Shown in pieces: positions 46,663 to 59,090 of a stretch of 64,000 nucleotides of DNA. Within the stretch, counting starts at the first letter, position 1; the number at the start of each line of letters is the position of its first letter. A program made the translations under genes and the position numbers. The stretch is from the NCBI GenBank assembly GCA_036345935.2, contig JADWOT020001640.1, positions 1-64,000 of the forward strand. The letters run 5' to 3'. Source of the stretch: Taenia hydatigena. Lineage: Eukaryota > Platyhelminthes > Cestoda > Cyclophyllidea > Taeniidae. Below the pieces are notes generated by a model. That model was not told the origin of the DNA. It searched no databases and saw only the letters and a program-made list of their open reading frames with translations.

Positions 46663-49159
46663 TGTTCAAAATGCTGAAGTGCTAAGTGCAATCTACATTG
46701 CACAATCGAAAATTATTTAGTCCAGACTATAATCGGCTTTGCCCAAAAATGACCCATTAGCCTCAATTAAGTCGCTAATTGTCAATCCCATCCCCATGAT
46801 ATAAAGAAATCGCAGGATAATTTATAACAGCCACACTTGGCGCCAATTACAGGGCTTCCCCTAGGCATTCTCATCAAGGCTACCAACCATGAACAAGAAA
46901 GACAACAATAAAAGCGCAAATTGACTTCACTACTGCTAAGAACGTGAGCATTTCCTTCGCCTGCGTGCGCTGCCGGTTGGCGCATGCTTTCTACCTTCAC
47001 CAATGCCGATTTTCTTGGAGAGCACATCGTAACATCCCCATTTAATTAAACTGAAAAAATTGCTGATGAATCGAGATCCATAGCATTTGATGCACCATAG
47101 TCGCCAGTTCTCCGTCACGGCAGTCAGTGGGGAGTTTTCAAAGCCACCAATGCTCTGGAAGAAATTGGCGAGACACTCCATCCCACTCGACTCATCCAGC
47201 ATTGAATCGATAAGAACAGCAATAATTAAATGTTGATGAGATGCAAGCGACTCTATAGCGGCTGTTAGATTAGTCTTGGAGAACGAGGAACCATCCACGA
47301 CATAGATAGTGCAGTCGCAAATAGCAAGTCGGCTGTCTGCGTCTGTTGCACAACATGTGAGCAGCCCATGAGGAGGTTCATAAACAAGGACATGTCCACT
47401 TGCAGAGGCCTGATGCAGCCGAAACGGTACCATGTTCACGAAACTTTTCTTTGCTAATTTACTTAGCAATGATCTGCGATGTATCATTCTATCCAACTCT
47501 TTTGTCGCTTCTTCATCTATGTCTGGCATAATGCGAAAGTTGACAGTTGTGTGCTCACGATCACACGCAGGGGTAGATAGGAAGCGGGAGTAGGAATCTG
47601 TTTGCACCTTCTGGTATAGGATGGCTTCAGGGGCATTTCTGAAGGAATTAGGCGAAGGTTGGGGGAAGAGCAGCTGGCAGAGGTGTTTGTCCACCCAGGT
47701 AAACTGGTTGATGTGCTGACACAGGAGAGTGGAGAATGGCTTTGTTGACAGAACCCACCTCCAGCTTGGGACACTTATGGCGAGACTCGCCAAATCCCAC
47801 AATCCAAGGTATTTGCATATTCTCAGTTGCAATTCAGGTGGGAGATCAGTGATTTTGCGTTGTGCAGTATTTTGTTCAGCCTAAAATGAAGGGAAGGTAT
47901 GCAGTAGTGAGCGATGTCAAAGTCGAAAGCGGGAAAAGAAATTTGAATGAACAGAGGTGAACAAAGATAAGTAAATAAATGACAGGACATAGGCGGCGAC
48001 TATTACAACCTACCATTGTCGTCAGTCGCCGGCGCAGATACAAGGCGTGGTGGTGATGTCGAGGCTTAAATAATGAATCGTGGGGGCAAGGGAAGTAGAT
48101 TGACCTCAACGTGATGTTAGCACATTGGTTCATTCCATGTGGCTCAGTCTGAACGTCACCTTATCATGACGCCTATCACGCTCTTCTCTTCCGCGAATCA
48201 GGAACGCGCTGAACGAATACGCAGTAAAGACAACCTCATCAATTGCGTCACTACAGATGTCAATTTTCCTAAAAGAGCACTACCATGTAATCTAGCAGTC
48301 ATTTCAATTCAGCTATTTTTCCGAGGTGTGAAGACCAAAATTAAGGCATTGGCCTAGTGAATACCCCGTAAACGAATATGTGGACGCTGTTTTGGTGACT
48401 TGTTTTTAGAGGAGGCAAGGTAACTCTTGAGGAGTTAGGATTCCTTCAAGCCACGACGACAGCACAATAGAAGTAAGACGGAATCCTTCGACTGCGATAG
48501 AGATAAAACATCGACTTAGTATGCCATATTACCACTTAACCACTTTGCTCGTAAATTGATTGAGTGCACTCTGCACAACTGGAAGTAAAAGCTACGACCT
48601 GAATCGGAACCGCAACTGATCTATAGACACTTCTACAGAACGTCTAGGAGCATAGTTCTTCTAGGTGGATGAGGTCTAGGGAATTCATGGGTGGACATGC
48701 AGTTTGCTGAAACGAATCCTTACTAGAGCTTATTGTGGGCTTACTCTTCCCATCACAGAAGCGATGTGGGAGTGAGGTCACTAAATTAGGTGGGGTCAAA
48801 TCAGCTTCCACTCTCAACGTCTCTCAGCTGCATTCATGATTTTCCCTTTCTTGACCCCTCTTTAACCCCCCTGACTTGCGCCCAGTTGGCTGTGGCAGAT
48901 GCTACTCTCACACATATAGCAAGTTTTCCTTCCGTTTCACTTACACGGGATACATGGTTAGCAACAACTAGCCCTTAGAACTAACATTTCGGTTTTGGCA
49001 AGTGCCTGACTAGCGCAACGGACATGCAGACTGAGGCAATATGGAAGTGGTCGTAAAAGGTGCTACCGAGACTGCTGCCGATGTTAGTCCAGCAGTAGCA
49101 GTGCTGCTTCGCTTACTTGTTTTTAGTTTACCTCACGGTGAGGGATGCAACTATCATTT
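46663..49159. repeat. Left arm of large inverted repeat
   Basis: These 2.5 kb are matched in reverse complement by 51897-54390; paired coordinates sum to about 101055 throughout. The arms hold one F-box gene each, transcribed outward. The inner parts (48225-49159 against 51897-52830) differ by about one base by eye, while the gene part differs at roughly 2-3 percent of positions and the intron by about 5 percent. The outer end falls at AATGTTCAAAATGCTGAAG and the inner end at GGGATGCAACTAT. Confidence 0.92.
46936..48133 (-). CDS. F-box protein, copy 1 (two exons)
   Basis: The proposed exons are 48014-48133 and 46936-47880, with an intron of 133 bp (GTAGGT to TTTTAG) between them, in phase 0. 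The protein would be 354 residues. Exon 1 gives 40 residues with a His run (RHHHHA). Exon 2 opens with ITDLPPELQLRICKYLGLWD and continues through WRWVL, a good F-box (about residues 50-90), which in general binds SKP1 and brings substrates to an SCF ubiquitin ligase. The rest (about 260 residues) matches no WD or LRR pattern that I can see, so the substrate domain is unidentified; the C-terminus is basic (SARRRRKCSRS). Exon 2 is certain by its length, conservation in two copies and the F-box; exon 1 is likely, as both copies keep ATG, frame and splice sites. The poly(A) signal seen in copy 2 is AATAAT here (about 46711-46718 on the minus strand). Confidence 0.75.
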
Positions 49160-51896
49160 GGGAGCCACACATGGGCCTCAGTATGATTTCAACTAAACCA
49201 AAAACCCAGCTCGCGCTACAGTGCACAGATGTGCAGCATGAAGTCTCTGCATTTGTCTAAAGTGCCTCTATCGCATGCAACACTCGAGATTTTTGTGCGA
49301 TAATCTCTGACAATTTGTCGATTCATATGTTGAATTGGTTAGCGCCGTAAAATTTTGTCGGAAAAAGAAACAGAACCTCTCTAGGCTTATACCCTTTTAA
49401 ACCTTATTTGCTCATATTCACCCTATTTCTGCGACTCTAATATTAACCCTGATTCATATATCTTTGTTGAAGTGGCTATCTCTTAATATCCATTGAGACA
49501 TGAGGTCCTTTATTCAATTATCGTCAACTTGACAGGCTCGATCGCTTTTCAGTTAACACTAATGCGCAGCATCGGCAGCAGCATTTTTAGTAAATTCCTT
49601 CCGCATAAATACTTTGAGTAAATGTTAAGAAATTATTTTGGAGTGTGCAAAAATTTGTCAGTAAACGTATTTCGTTGGTGTCATTAAGTATAGAATCGCA
49701 TACTCGGTGAGAATCAATTTTGCGCGCACTTGAGCAGTGTAGTTTAAAGCTATTTACCTCTCGAAATAGAACAAATCAAACCTTTTTAGGCATTCTTGCC
49801 ACTCAGTAGTCATTTGCGTTCGCACGTGAATCTACTTTGAATGCTTTCAAAAAGGCTCGTTGGTGACGTCCTCGTTTCTGTTTGGCTGCATAATATATCA
49901 GTGGCGTTGTTTTGGTTGGCAGAGCCAAATTCATTAAAATGAAAGTTAAAAACATTGGCTGCCTTATAACATTGGCATGCGGTAGTGTCTAATAACTCCA
50001 TTCTCTGTACAGATCTAGCCCATATTTGCACTTTGAAAAAGTCTAATAAGACAGGCTTTCATCAACTCCCTGGACTGAGTCATTTATTACCTCATGAGGT
50101 TAGTCAAGTCAGTACACATAACCCAGTGAGACTTACATTTTAGATTAGCCAACCAATCTGAACTACATGCTGGTTGGCGCGAGTGACAAATGTGAATGTC
50201 ATCTTTTGAACATCAACGACTTTGTGACCAGATCACAGTACATTGCATTGACATTACAGCTTAGCAACAGTCAGTAGCTTGATTAGTCCATGGGCGTTGC
50301 AGTGGTGATTACTTTATTAATCATCACTTAATTATCAACGCTTGTGTAACCAGTGTAAGACATGGCTACAGCGCGTCCACTGCTAAAATAGAAATTAAAG
50401 CCAAGATCATCGTTCGAATACCGTTAAAAATTGAAAATGAACCAACTGTCATAGATACGCTAAATGCTAAATAAGCTGGATGAGCGCATTGAATCGACAT
50501 CTCAGGTACGCAGTCTAGCACCATCGTCTTCAAAGGCTTTTTACCGGTATATGCATCAAAGCACTTAAGATGGCATTCAAGGAGGCTTCGAGTTTTCAAC
50601 AAGGAGTGGTTAGTCGACTCCATAATGGTAGCGAAGAACATAATGGGTAAAAATAATGGTTCGAGGTCTTCATGAGCTGCTCTGTGGCATGGAAGTTTAT
50701 TAGTGCATATAAACGCAGGGAACATCAGATGAACACGATAAAAGTGTATTGGGAAAGTCCGCACACAAATCAAATCGGCGACGATCAATTACGGCCATGA
50801 ATGCTGCTTGCTCCGTGCAGAGCATGGGATTTGATATTAAAATCAGTCGTAATCCGCCAATCACCAGCTGAATCAACATCTAACTTGAGGCACCAAAATG
50901 GTAAGTATCTTCCTAAAAACAACCATGATAGAGTCACAAATTACGTGGAGCTAAAGGAGAAGCCTACCTACTTACACACCTCTCTGGTGGCTTATTTAAA
51001 GCTGTTAGCTGTGGCTTCTGTTGATTTACTGCTTGGCCGGCCCCTCAACTTGGAATGATAGCTTTGGTGGCAAAAAGCGTAGGAGAACGGCTAAAGCGTT
51101 AGCACCGCAATCTCAGAAGGAATAAGACTTGCGCATCTGTACTGTTTCCTCGGGTTTTTAAATATTTTTCAAACATCGTTGATCCTGCTATATTCACGGA
51201 AAGCTCATTACGGTGGCTTGCCGGTAATCACACTGACTTAGCTATAGAATAGAAAATCATTTAGTCTTTCAAAATCAAACGTCTGTGAAAACCAGCCTTA
51301 CCACTGTGAGGAGGACAATCCAGTAGGGACCACGACCTCGTAGGCGACACATCATAGCGAAGATCGGGTGATGTTTTTGACATCCTCCTTCACCCTGGCA
51401 ATCTGAGTGACCACATCAAAGACGTGCTAGTTAGTCATCCCCGAATGCGTCGGTGGGCCTCCTAGGTGGTATCCAAACTTATTTTTATCATCCATTTTTC
51501 CAGACAGTTTAAACGAGGAAGCAACTTGGAGCTAGTGTAATTACGAGTTGCTTTACATCCTCTCATTTAACATCACTATAAATTTGTTTGAGGGGACTGT
51601 GGGTGCCTAAATCGAGATGAGCTTTCGTGAGTTTTACTGTTGCTAATCTCCTCATCATTAAGAAAAAGGAGCGCTGATGTGTAAAGCCGTTGCTTCCCTA
51701 AACTGTTTTGTAATATGAGCCACAGACCATCTGTGAGGTCAAAGCAAAAAGTGACTCCAAAATAATCAAAACTGTGAGATATCGCATTTTAAAAGTTAGT
51801 ATTTTGGTTGCAAAATCGGCAATAACGAAATTCGACGATTATTAAGTGTAATTATTAGATTGTGTCTATCCTAAAAAGACGAAAGTAGTAGCTGCT
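49160..51896. other. Spacer of the large inverted repeat
   Basis: This is single-copy sequence between the two arms. It would lie upstream of both divergent F-box genes. A 140-codon minus frame at 50366-50788 is the only notable frame. A consensus donor (AATG then GTAAGT) occurs at about 50899 on plus, without a convincing partner. No LTR, transposase or terminal repeat was recognised. Confidence 0.5.
50366..50788 (-). CDS. Hypothetical ORF in the inverted-repeat spacer
   Basis: The open frame is 140 codons with no ATG at its beginning; the first Met, followed by FPAFICTNKLP, would give about 119 residues. There is a hydrophobic C-terminal stretch (MTVGSFSIFNGIRTMILALI) that could be a membrane segment, and six or so Cys. 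No family is recognised and no splice or poly(A) evidence was found, so it may be a chance frame. Confidence 0.2.
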   Translation of the reverse strand: MIVADLICVRTFPIHFYRVHLMFPAFICTNKLPCHRAAHEDLEPLFLPIMFFATIMESTNHSLLKTRSLLECHLKCFDAYTGKKPLKTMVLDCVPEMSIQCAHPAYLAFSVSMTVGSFSIFNGIRTMILALISILAVDAL

Positions 51897-52921
51897 AAAT
51901 AATAGTTGCATCCCTCACCGTGAGGTAAACTAAAAACAAGTAAGCGAAGCAGCACTGCTACTGCTGGACTGACATCGGCAGCAGTCTCGGTAGCACCTTT
52001 TACGACCACTTCCATATTGCCTCAGTCTGCATGTCCGTTGCGCTAGTCAGGCACTTGCCAAAACCGAAATGTTAGTTCTAAGGGCTAGTTGTTGCTAACC
52101 ATGTATCCCGTGTAAGTGAAACGGAAGGAAAACTTGCTATATGTGTGAGAGTAGCATCTGCCACAGCCAACTGGGCGCAAGTCAGGGGGGTTAAAGAGGG
52201 GTCAAGAAAGGGAAAATCATGAATGCAGCTGAGAGACGTTGAGAGTGGAAGCTGATTTGACCCCACCTAATTTAGTGACCTCACTCCCACATCGCTTCTG
52301 TGATGGGAAGAGTAAGCCCACAATAAGCTCTAGTAAGGATTCGTTTCAGCAAACTGCATGTCCACCCATGAATTCCCTAGACCTCATCCACCTAGAAGAA
52401 CTATGCTCCTAGACGTTCTGTAGAAGTGTCTATAGATCAGTTGCGGTTCCGATTCAGGTCGTAGCTTTTACTTCCAGTTGTGCAGAGTGCACTCAATCAA
52501 TTTACGAGCAAAGTGGTTAAGTGGTAATATGGCATACTAAGTCGATGTTTTATCTCTATCGCAGTCGAAGGATTCCGTCTTACTTCTATTGTGCTGTCGT
52601 CGTGGCTTGAAGGAATCCTAACTCCTCAAGAGTTACCTTGCCTCCTCTAAAAACAAGTCACCAAAACAGCGTCCACATATTCGTTTACGGGGTATTCACT
52701 AGGCCAATGCCTTAATTTTGGTCTTCACACCTCGGAAAAATAGCTGAATTGAAATGACTGCTAGATTACATGGTAGTGCTCTTTTAGGAAAATTGACATC
52801 TGTAGTGACGCAATTGATGAGGTTGTCTTTACTGCACATTCGTTCAGCGCGTTCTTGATTCGCGGAAGAGAAGAGCGTGATAGGCGTCATGTAAGGTGAC
52901 GTTCAGACTGAGCCACATGGA

Positions 52922-54118
52922 ATGAACCAATGTGCTAACATCACGTTGAGGTCAATCTACTTCCCTTGCCCCCACGATTCATTATTTAAGCCTCGACATC
53001 ACCACCACGCCTTGTATCTGCGCCGGCGACTGACGACAATGGTAGGTTGTAATAGTCGCCGCCTATGTCCTGCATTTATTTACTTATCTTTGTTCACCTC
53101 TGTTCATTCAAATTTTTATTTACGCTTTCGACTTTGACATCGCTCACGACTGCATACCTTCCCTTCATTTTAGGCTGAACAAAATACTGCACAACGCAAA
53201 ATCACTGATCTCCCACCTGAATTGCAACTGAGAATATGCAAATACCTTGGATTGTGGGATTTGGCGAGTCTCGCCATAAGTGTCCCAAGCTGGAGGTGGG
53301 TACTGTCAACAAAGCCATTCTCCACTCTCCTGTGTCAGCACATCAACCAGTTTACCTGGGTAGACAAACACCTCTGCCAGCTGCTCTTCTCCCAACCTTC
53401 GCCTAATTCCTTCCGAAATGCCCCTGAAGCCATCCTATACCAGAAGGTGCAAACAGATTCCTACTCCCGCCTCCTATCTACCCTTGCGTGTGATCGTGAG
53501 CACACAACTGTCAACTTTCGCATCATGCCAGACACAGGTGAAGACGCGACAAAAGAGTTGGATAGAATGATACGTCGCAGATCATTGCTAAGTAAATTAA
53601 CAAAGAAAAGTTTCGTGAACATGGTACCGTTTCGGCTGCATCGGGCCTCTGCAAGTGGACATGTCCTTGTTTATGAACCTCCTCATGGGCTGCTCACATG
53701 TTGTGCAACAGACGCAGACAGCCGACTTGCTATTTGCGACTGCACTATCTATGTCGTGGATGGTTCCTCGTTCTCCAAGACTAATCTAACAGCCGCTATA
53801 GAGTCGCTTGCATCTCATCAACATTTAATTATTGCTGTTCTTATCGATTCAATGCTGGATGAGTCGAGTGGGATGGAGTGTCTCGCCAATTTCTTCCAGA
53901 GCATTGGTGGCTTTGAAAACTCCCCACTGACTGCCGTGACGGAGAACTGGCGACTATGGTGCATCAAACGCTATGGACATCGATTCATCAGCGATTTTTC
54001 CAGTTTAATTAAATGGGGATGTTACGATGTGCTCTCCAAGAAAATCGGCATTGGTGAAGACAGAAAGCATGCGCCAACCGGCAGCGCACGCAGGCGAAGG
54101 AAATGCTCATGTTCTTAA
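52922..54118 (+). CDS. F-box protein, copy 2 (two exons)
   Basis: The proposed exons are 52922-53041 and 53174-54118, with a 132-bp intron in phase 0; the protein would be 354 residues. The F-box is identical to that of copy 1. By eye about 15-17 residues differ across the remaining 298 codons, grouped in two clusters (around PDTGEDATKE and around KRYGHRFISDFSS), with roughly 325 bp between 53644 and 53968 completely identical. More of the differences change an amino acid than are silent. The stop is TAA here and TAG in copy 1. An AATAAA lies at 54337-54342. The gene is transcribed away from the spacer, head to head with copy 1, so both promoters should lie in the nearly identical inner arms. 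The substrate-binding region is unidentified. Confidence 0.78.
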
Positions 54119-54336
54119 CAGTAGTGAAGTCAATTTGCGCTTTTATTGTTGTCTTTCTTGTTCATGGTTGGTAGCCTTGATGAGAATGCCTAGGAGAAGC
54201 TCTTTAATTGGCGCCAAGTGTGGCTGTTATAAGTCGTCCTGCTATTTTGTCATATCATGGGGATGGGATTGACAATTAGCGACTTAATTGAGGCTAATGG
54301 GTCATTTTTGGGCAAAGCCGACTATAGTGTGGACTA

Positions 54337-54342
54337 AATAAA
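54337..54342 (+). terminator. Poly(A) signal of F-box copy 2
   Basis: AATAAA lies about 220 bp after the stop codon, inside the right arm. The equivalent position in the left arm reads AATAAT. Confidence 0.5.
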
Positions 54343-54399
54343 TTTAGATTGTGAAATGTAGATTGCACCTAGCACTTCAGCATTTTGAACACAAAAGCA

Positions 54400-57300
54400 A
54401 AAATGTTGTGGATGATGTAGGTACGATAAATTATTTCACCATCTGACGATGTCCTTTTCTCAATGGAAATGCTCTTCGAATTATCTCTTGTTGTCTCCTG
54501 GATTAAAATACATCAAACCAGTCTTATTTTGACGGGCCTAAAGGATAAATGCATGCATGTACCAGATTTACGGAATGCGAGGTGATTACGAAATATTTGT
54601 TTGATAATAAAAGAGGAGATGTTGATCGCTTTGAGTATGAGAATCAACTTAATACTCACCGGATCTAATAATGGGTTAAGCCCAAAGCTGCGGAGTCGGT
54701 TAGCACTGGCTTCGGCTAAGTCGTCACAACATTCTGCATCTGGAAACAACGCGTTTCCTAACTATGTTGGCTCTCACCTTCTTCTGCATGGCATTGAATT
54801 GCTTTCAAATAGTTTCTCCTTAACAATGTTTATCCTATCCTGAAGTAAGGAGCAATGTTCATGATTGTCCCCTACTTCAAAGCGTTCCGTTATCTATAAG
54901 GAGAAAATAATTCAAAACAGTACCGGACAGAGAGGGTCATGTTCACATCTGGTAAAATTTTTGCTATTGTGCTGGGAGAACACACACTTTGATAAGCAGT
55001 GCTTTTGAATTGCTACTCGAATGAATGCTCAGCAATGCTTTGAAATCCTCAGTTTTCATTAGCAGTCATCAAACGACATTCATGCGTTAATTGTCGCCTT
55101 TTCAAAATAAGATGATATTCTTGATGACCGGCTACTCCTCTACAGCAAAGCAAGCCCGGCACAACCCAATGGAACCACCAAGAACCTAGCAGCAAAGTGC
55201 CATTGGAGACGTGATCATCTCATTAACGTCTTGTGGCGTTGGTCGTCGAAGCATGGCTGTATGCACGCTATGCATTCTAGACGGGCAGCGTATTGAGACG
55301 GTCTTCTCAAAATGACGTTTCGTATCACCGTCGATTTGGAACAGGTGAGAGCTGTGACTCTGCAAATGCTTCGTTTGGTCGCCGAAGAGGATCCTTTTCC
55401 AAAGCCATGGAATGTATGCGAGGAGGAAACTTTGCTAATGCCAAAGGCGGCAGTTCAGCTAGTGCCCATTTATTGTTGGAGAGTTAAGGAAACGCAGGCC
55501 TAACAACATGTGAACCTGTTGAAAACAGGACCACAGAATTAAGCGGCATTTAGCAAATTGTATTGAGCTTCTCTATACTCGCCTATGTAGCGAAAAACTG
55601 GGCATATTGGGGAGACGCTAGCATCATTCGTTTAACTGCCTTTTATTTGATGAATGCACAGTTTTGAAAACAATTAACAATGTATGCCCAAGATTTTAAA
55701 ATTTTTAAAATTCATATTAGTGCATGAAATTGCGAATGGAACTGATAAAGCACACTCACGAAATTTCGTTAGCTGCATGTTTGCACTTCCTTGGATTCGA
55801 AGACCAAACATTTAACTGCTCATTCAGCTCAGAGAACGCAATGCGCGTCTGATTGTTTGTCTGTCAGTTGTTTGTTAAGTGAAAGGCTCGTGACAGATTT
55901 CTTTTAATATTTAAATCATCGCAGCGAAACGTTGTCACTTTGATTTACCAAGTAAATTCGAACAACTGCTATCCGAGCGCATGCAGTGAAAAGTAGTCAC
56001 TAAATGTGCATTGCAAAAAGTAGGATAATAAACGGCTAACTAATGCCATCGTGTGGCCTGGTTTGTTAGCAAAATACAGGTAAAATGGTCTGTGCTTCCC
56101 TACGCATTAATTTGTGGTGCTAATTAAGGGCTCAGTTTAATTAGTATTGCGAACCGAAATGTAGTGAGCAGCTAGAGCCCTGGTTTCACTCTGTGCCAGA
56201 AAAGCGGATTCCTGCTAACTCAAGGAATACACTAATTGGCTGCCTCAGTGAAGTAGCACATATTCCCATTCCTGAATAGCACGACCGTCTGGTTAGTTTT
56301 GCCTAAGCAATTAAATTAAACTGTAATGCCAAGTCAACTTTATCAGACGGCAGCTTTTGTGTGGTGACTAAACGAGAAAACCATCTCTAATCTAGCGTTG
56401 CGTGTTGGGTTTACTGTTTGGGTCAACGAATAGATGCTGGCACATCGACACGACCTTAGAGTGTAATGGAACCAATGCTCATGCAAACATGGCTACAATA
56501 ATCGGTCTTTGACCTTCAAAGCCCTGCCATATGTGCGGTTAAGGGAGGGCGTCAGGAGCGACTATACATTACTGGATATCAAAAGGCGTTAATGAAGCCC
56601 CTTTTTGCAGCCTATGAACCATATTTTTCAATGTGTATGTTTTGGGTATCGGCGTTGTTCATCATCACCTGTGTCAAATTGGCATATTCAAGTGAACTTC
56701 AATTAGTTCAGAAGCACTGTCTTTAGTCATGCGCTCACAAGCGTCACGAATCAGTAGATCCTCAGCATTGCTCTCCAGCTCGATTGCTTCTTCTTTGTTG
56801 GAATCGTGCATTCAGCAAGCATTTCTGGGTTAATTGAGCGAATTCTTCACACAGCCAAACGTACAACCGAACGAATTAGCACTTAGAACATCGATCGAGG
56901 AAATTATATGCAAGCGGAATGTGCAGAACTTCGTTTGTTTTCGTTGAGTGGTCTTACCTTATTTTGTGCCAAATATTACCAACTTACCACTAGGGTTGTT
57001 CTCATCTGTTAACCTTACGCACTACAGCGGAGCAAATGCCGGGGCGAACACGTTGCTGCAATGGTGGCAGCGGCGGGTAGCCTTATCCATTTCAGGAAAG
57101 CCATGACTTTAAAGCAGCAGAATTATTCCTTGAGGTTATTTTTTGCGCAGCTAATGTCTTGTATGAAACGTACTTCTATCCAGAATTAAGGGATGAAAGA
57201 ATTTTCCATCGATATTAATTGCGCTAATGCGCTTTTTATCTGTATTAAGGTCAGGGATCTGGTGTTTGTCGCGTTGAATGGACTTGAGTACGCATCTGTG

Positions 57301-58780
57301 CGGTCGAAGCATAAGATATGATGATTGAAGCATTGCTTGATGCAGAGGGTGGCTTCTTTCATTTCGACTAATGCACCTCCTTCTCATTCCCCGTTGATCT
57401 AAGTCCCACTGCATTGTCAACTTAATCTGACTTGCCTACTGACGAGTTGGAAGTAGTTTTGCAAGTACGAATTTTTTACCCACAAGTTCGCGTATATTTT
57501 GCTCCTTGCAGCACTCACTTCGCTTTACATTATTTTTGTAGTTGTCCGTCATTTTTGGTCAAACGCTGCATTCGCTTGCTGATTACCTCATCTTTGATCC
57601 AAATTGGAGTTAAAACCTCCTGAGACTCCCGAGAAAAGATTACCGAAATGCCACACAGGAATAAAACCATCATGGTTTACTAACTCGTTTTTTACGACTG
57701 GTGGCAGCCACTTTTATTCCATCTAACACACAGTGTTGCATACTTTTCGATCAGTGAACGCGTTGAAACCTGTGCCCTGATTTGGTAAGATAAATAGTCG
57801 CTGTTATTAATTCCACCAGTAATTAGACAGCCTAATATTTTATGGCGAATCCGCACCTCTACATGAAACAGTGGTTTGTGCTTAGAGTTTAATTACAAGC
57901 GACGACGCTAGCTGCTGAGTGAGAAATCATATCTCGGGTGATACGGAATCATGCGCTAATTTGAGCCGCATGTATTTGCTAACACTGGACGCTTTCACAA
58001 TCAGCTATGCATAGGATGGCGTCAGAGGAGAAAACAGGCAACTGTTGTCCTTCTGCTCTGTTGACAGACTACAAATTGAGACCTTACTTCTTGTGCAGTC
58101 ACTTCTTCTTTTAGTTGCATTGCAGAAGTCTTCAACTAAATGAGGTCCGTCTGTTATTAGGCGACCAGTAAAAGAAGAGCATTCACGCTTGAATGGAAAA
58201 GTGTGCTAACACATCTTACTCCTTCTGGCCAAAAATTGTCGATCCACACAATCGTGTGAACGTCTCCGAGGATGCGTGATTAGCGCCAGGAATAGATGGT
58301 TGATACTTTGGTGATACTCGCATGGAAAATGCCTTTAGCAGGTAATACGTGGTGGAAGTGATGTGTTAGCGACTAAGACAGAGAGTCCATCGCAATAAAA
58401 AGCGTGCTACAAATGAAATTGGATTTTGATCGGAAACGCAAACGAAGTGTGAGAGCGTATGTGGTGGATCTTTTAATTGCTGCAGCGTTTTCGAATACGA
58501 TTCCTGACTTTGCGACCGATCTGCGATTGTAGTCGGCGCAATAAGAGTATGCGCTATGACCGACGAAGTTGCAATTGTTGACTTTCATGAGGATGGATAT
58601 GCGCGGTTGACGTGCATCAAACTAGCCTCACCATTGATTATATTAAAGTAATTTCATATGTTTTAGGCATAAAAGCGGCGATTTCGTGGGTCACTGTTAA
58701 TTAGAGAAAAAATAGAAACGTGTCATACACTTCTTATAATTATTTTAAAAAGGTCTAATCCGTCGCCCTGTACTGCACTT
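54400..58780. other. Intergenic, no gene firmly supported
   Basis: At 55312-55503 (plus) a 63-codon ATG frame (MTFRITVDLEQVRAVTLQML) also contains GTGAGA after its eleventh codon, so it could be a small gene or a first exon; a second frame overlaps it at 55293-55487. Nothing else supports it. Frames at 54513-54843, 57151-57420 and 58373-58588 have no domain or splice support. Confidence 0.35.
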
Positions 58781-58782
58781 CC

Positions 58783-59090
58783 TCAACCATTCAGTGACAG
58801 TTTGTTCAGCATATCCATAATCACTGGATCCGTCTTTTCGTAAAACTCTGTATCTGATTGCCCATGCGGAAATGTTAAGCCAACCGATTGGAAATAGTCA
58901 GGGGAAACTACGGGTATGCTGCAAACAGGAAACCAAGTGGAACAGAAGAAAGTAAAGCCGCTGTCCATGAATGCTTGCTTCAACGTCGAAGCACTGTGCT
59001 TAGTGTCACACGATAGTGTGCAAATGACTATGATTTCGGTGGGCAGAGAATTATAGATGTACATGGGATGAGCCGACGAAAGCACAATTG
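58783..59090 (-). CDS. Candidate terminal exon, unknown protein
   Basis: The minus strand has an acceptor-like TTCTGCATCAACCAG at 59091-59105, followed in frame by IVLSSAHPMYIYNSLPTEII and about 80 more codons ending MDMLNKLSLNG-stop. It is Cys- and Ser-containing with a moderately hydrophobic beginning and reads like real protein sequence, but I do not recognise it and found no upstream exon in the next kilobase. No AATAAA follows closely; AATAAT lies about 40 bp beyond the stop. Confidence 0.35.

Larger units (their letters stand above)
51897..54390. repeat. Right arm of large inverted repeat
   Basis: This is the reverse-complement partner of 46663-49159. The inner 900 bp or so is the most alike, the F-box gene body less so, and the outer 3' flank is clearly diverged (for example near 54340-54390). 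Confidence 0.92.

Noticed and set aside
46782..47027. 81-codon frames at the 3' ends of both F-box genes (also 54027-54272)
   Set aside because: They overlap the F-box coding end in another frame and are shadows.
48790..48978. 62-codon frame identical in both inverted-repeat arms (also 52078-52266 minus)
   Set aside because: The identity is explained by the near-perfect DNA identity of the inner arms, so it is not evidence of protein conservation; no domain or ATG context supports it.
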